This document shows positions 39,434 through 46,153 of a DNA stretch of 46,153 nucleotides, piece after piece (positions within the stretch are counted from its first letter, which is position 1; every line of letters starts with the position of its first letter). The notes under the pieces were generated by a model that made no database searches, had not been told where the DNA came from, and saw only the letters and a program-made list of their open reading frames with translations. This DNA is from Spirochaetia bacterium. Lineage in GTDB: Bacteria; Spirochaetota; Spirochaetia; CADAEX01. The position numbers were made by a program, and so were the translations under genes. The stretch covers positions 1-46,153 of the forward strand of contig JAGCGL010000134.1 in assembly GCA_017649605.1 (NCBI GenBank), given 5' to 3'.

Positions 39434-39462
39434 TTTTTGCTCCTTTTTCGCAAATTTACCTA

Positions 39463-39490
39463 ATTTTACTTTATATGAAAAATGTGTAAA
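39463..39490 (-). promoter_or_regulatory. Promoter of pta
   Basis: TTTACA (39490-39485), a 16-base spacer and TAAAAT (39468-39463) on the minus strand, about 30 bases upstream of the start. On the plus strand, bactofilin candidates are TTGGAA (39502-39507) with TATATT (39526-39531). Confidence 0.5.
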
Positions 39491-39566
39491 GTTTCAACCA
39501 CTTGGAAGCTTTTTTTCTTATTGCATATATTTTTATTGCATATTAGAATTAAAGAAGGAGACTATT

Positions 39567-39974
39567 ATGGTTGATGTGAGAATTAAGAATATTGAGGAGT
39601 CTGATGTCGACACCCTCCTTTCCGACGATATGAGCTTTGAGGGGAGTATCAAGCTTTCCCGGCCTGCAATGATAAAAGGACAGGTGACCGGTAAAATAGA
39701 ATCTGACAATAATGTGTTCATAGAAAAAGAGGCTGATGTCAAGGCCGATATCAATGCCAACGAACTTTCTGTAAAAGGAAATCTTTCCGGTGCTGTCCAG
39801 GCTTCTGTGATTGAGCTGGGCTCCAGCGCTGTGTTCAGCGGCGAAATAAAGGCTAAAAGCCTGGCTATGGAGAGTGGATGCACCTTCAATGGCAGTTCCC
39901 AGGTTGGAGATTTCCCAAAGGCTGCGGAATCAGAAGCTCCGGCCGAAGAAACACCTGCTCAGAGCGAAGAGTAA
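39567..39974 (+). CDS. Bactofilin
   Basis: A 135-residue bactofilin (DUF583). The central region (about 20-110) has the regular short-strand hydrophobic pattern of a right-handed beta-helix (FEGSIKLSRPAMIKGQVTGKI, quoted here as SIKLSRPAMIKGQVTG; NVFIEKEADVKADI; LSVKGNLSGAVQAS). It is flanked by disordered tails, the last one acidic and rich in Ala/Glu. Bactofilins polymerise into cytoskeletal filaments that affect cell shape; in Leptospira a bactofilin influences helical pitch. ATG 39567 follows AAGGAG by 6 bases. The open frame continues upstream without a start context. Confidence 0.92.
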   Translation: MVDVRIKNIEESDVDTLLSDDMSFEGSIKLSRPAMIKGQVTGKIESDNNVFIEKEADVKADINANELSVKGNLSGAVQASVIELGSSAVFSGEIKAKSLAMESGCTFNGSSQVGDFPKAAESEAPAEETPAQSEE

Positions 39975-39980
39975 ACGCCG

Positions 39981-40601
39981 GTGAAGAGAACTCTTTCTGT
40001 CCTTCTGCTTTTATTGCTCGCTGCTGCCCTCTTCGGACAAGTTGCCAAGCCCGATGCCGCCAAGGAATACCGGGCAACAAACTACACTTTGGCAGTCAAT
40101 ATCTGTCTTTCCGAGATAAAAGAAGGCAAAGCTACAGCCAACACCTATGTCATCCTCCTGAGGAGCCTTAACAAGCAGAAACGGTACCGGGATGCTATAA
40201 CCTATGGCAACCAGGGGCAGAAACGTTTTAAGGATATGGGAATCTCCGAAGCTATGGGGGTGGCCTACTATTATCTGGGCAACTATGACCGGGCCCTGAG
40301 CATTTTCAGATCCTATGTGGAGGCACTGCCGGAGGGGCCACTCATCGATGATGTCTATTACTTCATGGGAGAGATATTCATCCAGCAGGGCGAGTTCAAC
40401 AAGGCAGATATAGCGTTGACCACTGCTGTGCATTACTATGCCAAGTCGGCGCTGTGGTGGGCACGGCTGGGATATGCACGGGAACAGGCTGAATCCTACG
40501 AGCCTGCGCTGGCAGCCTATAACCAGGCCCTTAAGATCAACAAGAACCATGCCGAGGCTAAAAACGGCCGTGACCGGGTGGCTGCCAAGCTGAATTCATA
40601 A
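39981..40601 (+). CDS. Secreted TPR-repeat protein
   Basis: A 206-residue protein with a signal peptide (VLLLLLLAAALFGQ) and about four TPR-like helical pairs (NYTLAVNICLSEIKEGKA; YRDAITYGNQGQKRFK; AYYYLGNYDRALSIFRSY; KADIALTTAVHYY; YEPALAAYNQALKIN). The start is GTG 39981, six bases after the bactofilin stop. TPR proteins act as periplasmic scaffolds. Co-transcription with bactofilin and mtaB is likely because the gaps are 6 and 2 bases. Confidence 0.85.
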   Translation: MKRTLSVLLLLLLAAALFGQVAKPDAAKEYRATNYTLAVNICLSEIKEGKATANTYVILLRSLNKQKRYRDAITYGNQGQKRFKDMGISEAMGVAYYYLGNYDRALSIFRSYVEALPEGPLIDDVYYFMGEIFIQQGEFNKADIALTTAVHYYAKSALWWARLGYAREQAESYEPALAAYNQALKINKNHAEAKNGRDRVAAKLNS

Positions 40602-40603
40602 AC

Positions 40604-41962
40604 ATGAGCCGCACTTTCTCAATTTCCATATATACCCTCGGCTGCCGTCTGAACCAGGTGGAGAGCGAGGCTGTCTCCAGCGCTTTTCTGAACGCCGGCT
40701 TTGTCTTGGCAAAGAGGGGAGCTGACCCCGACATCTTTGTAATCAATACATGTACAGTCACCTCCAAGAGCGAGCAGAAGGCAAGGCGTGTCATCCGCAA
40801 GGCCTCTGCCGAGAATCCCGATTCCCTGGTGGTTGTGACCGGCTGCTATGCCCAGCTGAACGGCCCTGATATAGAGAAGCTGGGTCCTAATATCCTGGTG
40901 ATAGGACAGGCCGAGAAGAGCCGCCTCTTAGAGTTCCCTGCTTTCATCCAGGAGACCGAGGCTGAAACCGGTGCAGAGCTTAAGGAGTACCTGGCTTTCC
41001 GGCTTGGAAAGACTCCGATGACCACCACCAAGTTCGACTTTTTGCCAGACACATTCAGTTTCCATACCCGGGCAAGCCTTAAGGTTCAGGACGGCTGCAA
41101 CAACTTCTGCGCCTACTGCCGTATCCCGTTTGCCCGGGGCCGGAGCGAGAGCATGGATTTTGACAGGGCGGTGGAGACTGCGGTGGCGATAGAGAAGAAC
41201 GGCTACAAGGAACTGGTTCTGACCGGGGTGAATATAACTGCCTACGAGAGCGGCGGCAGGAAGCTCCGGCAGCTCTTGGAGGCCATACTGGAGAACACCT
41301 CTTCTATCCGCATCCGCCTCTCTTCTTTAGGACCCTATGATGATTTGGATAACTTTGCATTCCTTGTCTCGCAGAAGCGGATATGCCCCCACTTCCATCT
41401 TTCGGTGCAGTCGGGGAGCGACAATGTGCTTGCATCCATGGGGCGGAAGTACCCTGCAAGCCGTCTCAAGGAGATAACCGATATTCTTAAGTCCAGCGGG
41501 CGAGACCCCTTTATCTCAGGCGATGTGATCACTGGCTTCCCGGGAGAGAGCGACCAGGATTTCGAAGATTCTTATAACCTTATCCGGGACTGCGGCTTTG
41601 CTATGTGCCATGTGTTTCCATATTCACCCAGGCCCGAGACCAGGGCTTACAGAATGAAGAACAGAATACCGGAGCGGATCTCCCGGCAGCGTGCCGAGAG
41701 GCTTATAGCTCTGGCCGACCAGCTGTACCTTGAGTACATGGCACGGCAGAAAGGGCGGCGTGAGCAGGTGATAATCGAGGAAGAGATTATGCTGGGCGGC
41801 AGGAAGTATTATGCCGGGCTCTCCTCCAACTACCTTAAGGTGCTTATAGAGAGCCCGACCGAGCTTAAGGCCGGCACGCTGTGTGATGTGTGGCTTTACT
41901 GTCAGCCTCTTCCACCAGATGGTGCTGCCACTGTATTAGGTAGCGCTCATCCTCTGGATTAG
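40604..41962 (+). CDS. mtaB: tRNA t6A37 methylthiotransferase MtaB
   Basis: A 452-residue radical-SAM methylthiotransferase. The N-terminal UPF0004 domain has the auxiliary cluster cysteines (YTLGCRLNQ, INTCTVTS, VTGCYAQ). The radical-SAM motif is CNNFCAYCRIPFARG (CxxxCxxC), and SVQSGSDNVLASMGR and a C-terminal TRAM-like domain follow. The TLGCRLNQVES opening is characteristic of the MtaB branch rather than MiaB. It converts t6A37 to ms2t6A37 in tRNAs reading ANN codons. It starts 2 bases after the TPR gene. Its last 98 bases overlap the convergent phosphohexomutase gene. Confidence 0.95.
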   Translation: MSRTFSISIYTLGCRLNQVESEAVSSAFLNAGFVLAKRGADPDIFVINTCTVTSKSEQKARRVIRKASAENPDSLVVVTGCYAQLNGPDIEKLGPNILVIGQAEKSRLLEFPAFIQETEAETGAELKEYLAFRLGKTPMTTTKFDFLPDTFSFHTRASLKVQDGCNNFCAYCRIPFARGRSESMDFDRAVETAVAIEKNGYKELVLTGVNITAYESGGRKLRQLLEAILENTSSIRIRLSSLGPYDDLDNFAFLVSQKRICPHFHLSVQSGSDNVLASMGRKYPASRLKEITDILKSSGRDPFISGDVITGFPGESDQDFEDSYNLIRDCGFAMCHVFPYSPRPETRAYRMKNRIPERISRQRAERLIALADQLYLEYMARQKGRREQVIIEEEIMLGGRKYYAGLSSNYLKVLIESPTELKAGTLCDVWLYCQPLPPDGAATVLGSAHPLD

Positions 41963-44009
41963 AGCTTTCTATATCAGCAAGAATACGGAACACAGGCTCG
42001 GTGCCGCTCCCCCTCATCCAGATGAATGCAATATCTTTGCCTTCTTTGTCCGAGAACAGAATCTTTAGGCCACCCTTTACTCCAGCTTTCCGGGCCTCGG
42101 CTCCAGTTCCTTCGTAGGATTCTGTGCCTATTGTGTTTATCTCTTTCCAGCCGGTTATGCCGAACTTCTCGGCAAGCTCTGCTTTCTTGGCCTCCCATTC
42201 AGCGGCAAACACAGCCTCGTACTGCAACTTAAGAACACCATGGTCGGTGCACTGTATCTTCATCTTGGCAAGCTTGTCGTCGGTGGCTGTGGTCTGGAAC
42301 TGAGGCAGGTCGGCGATCATCTCGTCCCAGCTTTTGCCGGTGAGGGAAGCATACTTTATGATGCTGATTATAGTGTTCAGCGGATCCCGCACTGTGGCGG
42401 GGTGGGTTATGTTGCCGCCGTTTGAGCCTTCGCCCAGGAACCGCACAGTGTAGCCTTGCTTCCGGAGTTTTGCCGCCAGGTTCACCACATTGGCTTCGCC
42501 AACCTCGGCCCGGAACACCTCCACGCCGAACTGCCGGGCGATTTTCTCTATACGCAGAGAAGTAGGGCAGTTCACCGCCACTGCAGTCCGGCCCGGGGCA
42601 ATCTGGCCGCTCTTCTGCATAAAGGTGAGCTCTGCGGTACAAGCGAGTGCAAACACAGTCTGGGCATCGGGAACCAAGGCCTTTCCGTTTTTATCGATAA
42701 GCACCAGGTTGCCCCGGTCGCCGTCGTTGTCGGGTACATAGCCTATGGTAAAGCGCTTGTCCTGTTTGTGGAGCTTTTCTAAGTGCTCGGCGGCGTAGTT
42801 GAGGTTCTTTCCCTCAGGCAGAATGCCATGGGCAATCTGTCCGGCAGTATCATTGATGAAGCTGTATTCAATCCCCAGAGTCTCAAAGAACTTTCTGTCT
42901 ATGGAGAGGCACCTTGCGCTGCCGTTCATATCGGCCACAACTGCCGGCTTGTCTGCTTTTTTGAATGTCTCCAGCTCCTCCTGTGCCGCAAAGGCGGTGG
43001 CCAGGTTGAACTTGAGGTAGGCCTCCAGAGCCTCCTGCTTATACTTTTCTGAAGCTGGGAGCGGGGTGTTTTTGATGTTGTTCAAAATTTGAACAAGTGT
43101 CTGGTAATTGGTTTTCTCCTCCATAAAAGCTTTGAACTGAGCGATTATGTCGGCTGCGTCAGAGCCGCCCAGCACAGCACCGTCCCCGAGTCCGAACTTG
43201 ACCCCGTTGTGCCCTGCAGGGTTGTGGCTTGCAGATATGTAGATAAAGCTGTCCAGCTCCTTTGTGTTCTTTACATAGGCCATAATCTCCGGTGCGGCGG
43301 CGATTGCCAGGTAGCGCACATCAAGCCCAAGCTGCTGTGCAGTGCTGGAAACAATCTGGCAGATAGCCTCTCCGGTAGGGCGGGCATCCCGGGCTATAGC
43401 GACAGTCCTGCATCCCTTGGCAAGTGCCCACTTGGAGAAAGTGTAGCCGATTCCAGCGGCGATGACGCTGTCAGCCTCTGAAAGCTCTCTGCTCATGCTG
43501 TTCTCGTCCCCGTCGGCGGCAAACACCTTGCGCCATCCCGATGCAGAGATGATCATCTTCTTAAACGAACTGTAAACATCATCAAAAAGTCTATCCATAC
43601 TAATATCCTTATAGCACTCCAGAAGACGGTTGTCGATAGTCTCTATAATCTTGCCCGGCTTGAAGCTGATTCTCTCGGAGGTGATGGAGTCAAAATAGAA
43701 GAACATGGTTTTGACAAGCTCTCCGGCCCTGCCTGGAATATGCAGATTGCGGCTTATGATCAGCTTTGAGATTAGGACCATATCCCACAGGATAAGCCCT
43801 TTCCTTATTCCGATGCCCAGCGCAGTTGCAGTGACTGGGAAGCTTCCTATCCTGAAAAGCACTTTTCCCACTGGGTTCAGCAGGTTGAAGAATGTGATGC
43901 ATGCTGTGATTATGAATGGAGTAAGCAGTCTGATCTTTCCATCTTTGCGGTAAACAAGGATTGCCAGAACCAGGGTGAGGGCTGCGATTATTGCCAGTTC
44001 CTTAAGCAT
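41865..44009 (-). CDS. Phosphoglucomutase/phosphomannomutase with an N-terminal membrane domain
   Basis: A 714-residue protein. From about 150 it is a complete alpha-D-phosphohexomutase. It has an N-terminal SASGWRKVF, the phosphoserine loop YISASHNPAGHNG (Ser261), the Mg loop PDNDGDRGNL, the sugar-specificity loop LGEGSNGGN, and the phosphate-binding RGSGTEPVFR near the C-terminus. The first 145 residues are not part of normal enzymes of this family. They contain about three hydrophobic helices (5-20, 28-45, 55-90) and an amphipathic part, loosely like the C-terminal half of EcfT-type transporter subunits. The ATG (44009) overlaps the preceding gene by 8 bases. It interconverts hexose 1- and 6-phosphates. 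Confidence 0.9.
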   Translation of the reverse strand: MLKELAIIAALTLVLAILVYRKDGKIRLLTPFIITACITFFNLLNPVGKVLFRIGSFPVTATALGIGIRKGLILWDMVLISKLIISRNLHIPGRAGELVKTMFFYFDSITSERISFKPGKIIETIDNRLLECYKDISMDRLFDDVYSSFKKMIISASGWRKVFAADGDENSMSRELSEADSVIAAGIGYTFSKWALAKGCRTVAIARDARPTGEAICQIVSSTAQQLGLDVRYLAIAAAPEIMAYVKNTKELDSFIYISASHNPAGHNGVKFGLGDGAVLGGSDAADIIAQFKAFMEEKTNYQTLVQILNNIKNTPLPASEKYKQEALEAYLKFNLATAFAAQEELETFKKADKPAVVADMNGSARCLSIDRKFFETLGIEYSFINDTAGQIAHGILPEGKNLNYAAEHLEKLHKQDKRFTIGYVPDNDGDRGNLVLIDKNGKALVPDAQTVFALACTAELTFMQKSGQIAPGRTAVAVNCPTSLRIEKIARQFGVEVFRAEVGEANVVNLAAKLRKQGYTVRFLGEGSNGGNITHPATVRDPLNTIISIIKYASLTGKSWDEMIADLPQFQTTATDDKLAKMKIQCTDHGVLKLQYEAVFAAEWEAKKAELAEKFGITGWKEINTIGTESYEGTGAEARKAGVKGGLKILFSDKEGKDIAFIWMRGSGTEPVFRILADIESSNPEDERYLIQWQHHLVEEADSKATHHTACRP

Positions 44010-44514
44010 GGAGCCCCCTGAACCACTTGGATTTCTCTATGAACAGCTGGGTGAAGATTCCAAGGAGCAGCCCGGTGACAGCCCCGGAGATAAGGAGGAT
44101 GGGGGCAATGTACTTGGTTGCGCTTCCAAAAAGAATAAGGCGGGCCACAGCCAGCTGGGCCAGGTTGTTGGCGGCCGCCCCTGCCAGGCTTAAGCCGATG
44201 CATGATATTCGGTTCTTGAACAGACGGTTCACTCCCATCATGGCCAGTCCCGAAGCTAAAGACCCGGCGGCCGAGAATGCAAAGATGTAGGAGAACAGGG
44301 TCCCGGTAATCAGGGCCTGGCCGATTATCTTGAGCAGTATCAGCTTGTATATATCCCGAGAGGGCAGAAGGAAGAGGGCAACTATTACCGGCAGGTTGGC
44401 AAGACCCAGCCGCAAGAATGGCAGCGGCTTTGGAATTGCATATTCCACTGCGGCCAGGAACAGGCACAGGGCGGCCAGGAAAGGAAGGAGCTTCTTATCA
44501 GTTGTCTGTGTCAC
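44002..44514 (-). CDS. Gx-transporter/HepSI-family membrane protein
   Basis: A 170-residue protein with about five helices, matching the Hpre_diP_synt_I (Gx transporter) family. Features are LPFLRLGLANLPVIVAL, LKIIGQALITGTLFSY and SLAGAAANNLAQLAVAR. Such proteins are annotated as heptaprenyl diphosphate synthase component I but behave like ECF-type substrate-binding membrane subunits. The start is GTG 44514, supported by GGAGG 5 bases upstream. It overlaps the NusG-II gene by 17 bases and the mutase gene by 8. An EcfT-like N-terminus on the mutase would make a plausible transport partner (inference). Confidence 0.88.
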   Translation of the reverse strand: MTQTTDKKLLPFLAALCLFLAAVEYAIPKPLPFLRLGLANLPVIVALFLLPSRDIYKLILLKIIGQALITGTLFSYIFAFSAAGSLASGLAMMGVNRLFKNRISCIGLSLAGAAANNLAQLAVARLILFGSATKYIAPILLISGAVTGLLLGIFTQLFIEKSKWFRGLHA

Positions 44515-44857
44515 TCTCCCCTCCCTCTATTGTCACTATTATACGGTTGGGCAGACATGCCAGAAAATCCCCGTCCTGGTGGGCCTGACCCATGTGTATG
44601 CATATCTTGTCGCGGCAAGGGCTCTCCACAAACTCAATGCAGCCGTCGTGGATAACTAAATGTGCTTTGTCCAGCACTCCCTCGAACTCAAGCTCCCTCG
44701 GCTGATTCAGCGGATAGATGTATTCCGCATCCTTCACCTTTATCACAGCTACTGCAGGCCCGGAAGAGTTCCCCGACAGGGCAATCAGCGACAGAGCTAT
44801 CAGTACGACAGAGATGGCGAGAAACAGAAAATCGGCCGGTTTAAAGGAGAACTTCAT
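44498..44857 (-). CDS. NusG domain II-containing membrane-anchored protein
   Basis: A 119-residue protein with an N-terminal membrane helix (about 8-28; FLFLAISVVLIALSLIAL) and a NusG_II-type beta domain (about 35-115). Typical elements are VIKVKDAEYIYPLNQ, LVIHDGCIEFVESPCRDKICIHMG (quoted as ESPCRDKICIHMG) and LPNRIIVTIEGG. The domain commonly precedes Gx-transporter/HepSI genes, as here. The conserved cysteines in SPCRDKIC may be functional. ATG 44857 has no Shine-Dalgarno; TATACT ends 7 bases upstream, so leaderless expression is likely. Confidence 0.88.
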   Translation of the reverse strand: MKFSFKPADFLFLAISVVLIALSLIALSGNSSGPAVAVIKVKDAEYIYPLNQPRELEFEGVLDKAHLVIHDGCIEFVESPCRDKICIHMGQAHQDGDFLACLPNRIIVTIEGGESDTDN

Positions 44858-44884
44858 CAGAGTGAGTATACCATAGTAAAGGCA

Positions 44885-44916
44885 ATAAAAAAAGTCCTCC
44901 CGCAGGAGGACTTCAT
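44885..44916 (-). terminator. Rho-independent terminator of ackA
   Basis: AAGTCCTCC (44892-44900) and GGAGGACTT (44905-44913) pair around the loop CGCA, with a T-run on the minus strand, just downstream of the ackA stop. Confidence 0.9.
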
Positions 44917-44933
44917 GCTGGACTTGCGTCCGA

Positions 44934-46127
44934 TTATTTTGTTGTGAGAGCCAATGTCTCGCGTGCGATTGCCAGCTCCTCGTTGGTAGGAATAAGCATA
45001 ACCTTAACCTTGGAGTCGTCTGTGGAAATAACTCTTTCCTCGCCACGGATGTTGTTCCGCTCGTCATCAATCTTAACGCCCAGGTAGCCCAGGTATGCGC
45101 AGATTCTCTTGCGGCAGTCCTTGTCATTCTCGCCTACACCTGCTGTGAAGCAGATAGCGTCAACGCCGTTCATTGCTGCAGTATATGCACCGATATATTT
45201 TGCAATTCTATAGTCGTATGCATCAAGACCGACCTGAGCCCTCTTGTTGCCCTCGGCAGCAGCCTTTCCAACATCGCGGAAGTCGGAGGAAACACCGGAC
45301 ATTCCAAGGATACCGGACTTCTTGTTAAGGATGTTCAGCATCTGGTTAACATCGATCTTTTCGTGGTTGCAGATGAACTGGAGAATTGTAGGGTCAACGT
45401 CGCCGGACCGGGTTCCCATGATGATTCCCTCGAGAGGAGCAAGACCCATGGATGTGTCAACGCACTTTCCGCCTATGGAGGCAGAAACAGAAGCGCCGTT
45501 TCCAAGGTGGCATACGATAACCTTTGCATCTTTCTTAAGGTTTCCGAACTTGATAGCCTCGCGGCTTACGAACATATGGCTTGTTCCGTGGAAGCCGTAG
45601 CGGCGTACCTTATATTTCTCGTAATACTCGTAAGGAATTGCATAGAGATAAGCTTTCTCCTCCATTCCCATACCGAAGGATGTATCAAATACAGCTACGT
45701 TCGGCTTTCCAGGCATTGCAGCTTCGCAGGCCTCGATTCCCATAAGGTTTGCAGGGTTGTGGAGAGGGCCAAGGTCGAAGCATTCGCGGATAACTTTCTT
45801 GACATCTGGGTTTACAACGATAGACTCGGTGTATGTGTTTCCGCCGTGCAGGACACGGTGACCTACAGCTGTGATCTCGTCGGTAGATTTGATGACACCA
45901 TACTTTGCATCAGTGAGGGCTGCCATAACCAGCTCGATAGCTTCCTTGTGGGTAGGCATATCCTTTTCTACAACATAGTTGTCCTTTCCAGGTGCCTTGT
46001 GGGTAAGCATTGATCCGTTGATTCCGATTCTCTCGCAGAGACCTTTTGCCAGTACACTCTCGTTCTCCATGTCGATAAGCTGATACTTAAGGGAGCTGGA
46101 GCCGCAGTTGATAACAAGAATTTTCAT
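44934..46127 (-). CDS. ackA: Acetate kinase
   Basis: A 397-residue acetate kinase with all family motifs: VINCGSSSLKYQ at the N-terminus, the catalytic-region FDTSFG, GFHGTSH, HLGNGASVSA, MGTRSGDVDP and FTAGVGEN near the C-terminus. It transfers phosphate from acetyl phosphate to ADP, producing ATP and acetate, and completes the Pta-AckA route. ATG 46127 has GGAGG upstream; the frame extends seven codons further without a ribosome site. A terminator follows. The upstream promoter lies at or beyond the window edge. Confidence 0.98.
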   Translation of the reverse strand: MKILVINCGSSSLKYQLIDMENESVLAKGLCERIGINGSMLTHKAPGKDNYVVEKDMPTHKEAIELVMAALTDAKYGVIKSTDEITAVGHRVLHGGNTYTESIVVNPDVKKVIRECFDLGPLHNPANLMGIEACEAAMPGKPNVAVFDTSFGMGMEEKAYLYAIPYEYYEKYKVRRYGFHGTSHMFVSREAIKFGNLKKDAKVIVCHLGNGASVSASIGGKCVDTSMGLAPLEGIIMGTRSGDVDPTILQFICNHEKIDVNQMLNILNKKSGILGMSGVSSDFRDVGKAAAEGNKRAQVGLDAYDYRIAKYIGAYTAAMNGVDAICFTAGVGENDKDCRKRICAYLGYLGVKIDDERNNIRGEERVISTDDSKVKVMLIPTNEELAIARETLALTTK

Positions 46128-46153
46128 TATTCCTCCAAACATAGCCATGTGGC

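Overview
This window reads as a chromosomal segment of an anaerobic, fermentative, diderm spirochaete, most likely a host-associated Treponema relative. The evidence is indirect. There are many lipoproteins with relaxed spirochaete-type lipoboxes (FASC, FISC, FCSC, ILAC, VMAC), a BMP/TmpC-type purine-nucleoside transporter, a bactofilin, frequent TTG/GTG starts, BspA-like (DUF285) and MBG-domain surface proteins, rubrerythrin, and a Pta/AckA acetate branch. Housekeeping regions look to be near 50% G+C. A block at about 29.7-34.95 kb is strikingly AT-rich.

Layout. (1) 1-2118: a gene tail and rsmE on the plus strand, then an RseC-like protein and a YmdB-like protein with substituted metal ligands on the minus strand. 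(2) 2207-2500: tRNA-Leu(CAG), whose 3' end and terminator are duplicated just downstream. (3) 2564-15061: a plus-strand surface cluster of six modular lipoproteins built from a few shared domains, plus two paralogous proteins that join an N-terminal membrane anchor, a long coiled coil and a C-terminal putative beta-barrel. A 12-base poly-C run abuts the promoter of the second of these. (4) 15110-25623: a VapBC-like pair with a palindromic operator over its promoter, rubrerythrin, a purine operon (xpt, BMP binding protein, ATPase, two permeases), then serS, a CPA2 antiporter with CBS domains, and uppP. (5) 25691-35750: an accessory island. It holds a WYL-domain regulator with near-identical GTGGT-N6-ACCAC-like boxes upstream of itself and three other transcription units, two paralogous secreted-protein families, and an AT-rich operon encoding a secreted protein, a Sec-signal HNH (WHH-type) nuclease toxin, a SUKH/SMI1 immunity protein and an ABC-2 transporter. 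Two XRE regulators lie at its edges. (6) 35765-46127: a small membrane protein, a SIMPL protein, ferredoxin plus NapH-like Fe-S membrane protein, mntP, pta, bactofilin, TPR protein, mtaB, a phosphohexomutase with an unusual membrane N-terminus, a Gx-transporter-like protein, a NusG-II protein, and ackA.

How it fits together. The most interesting parts are the WYL-box regulon of secreted and small unknown proteins beside a toxin-immunity-transporter operon, and the modular surface cluster with its two candidate trans-envelope tethers. A recurring feature is a -10-like hexamer ending only 6-8 bases before a start codon that has no Shine-Dalgarno sequence, which suggests leaderless mRNAs.

No gene-free stretch exceeds 300 bases. 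The longest, 10049-10288, holds a promoter and inverted repeats. No CRISPR array, rRNA, transposase or integrase was seen.
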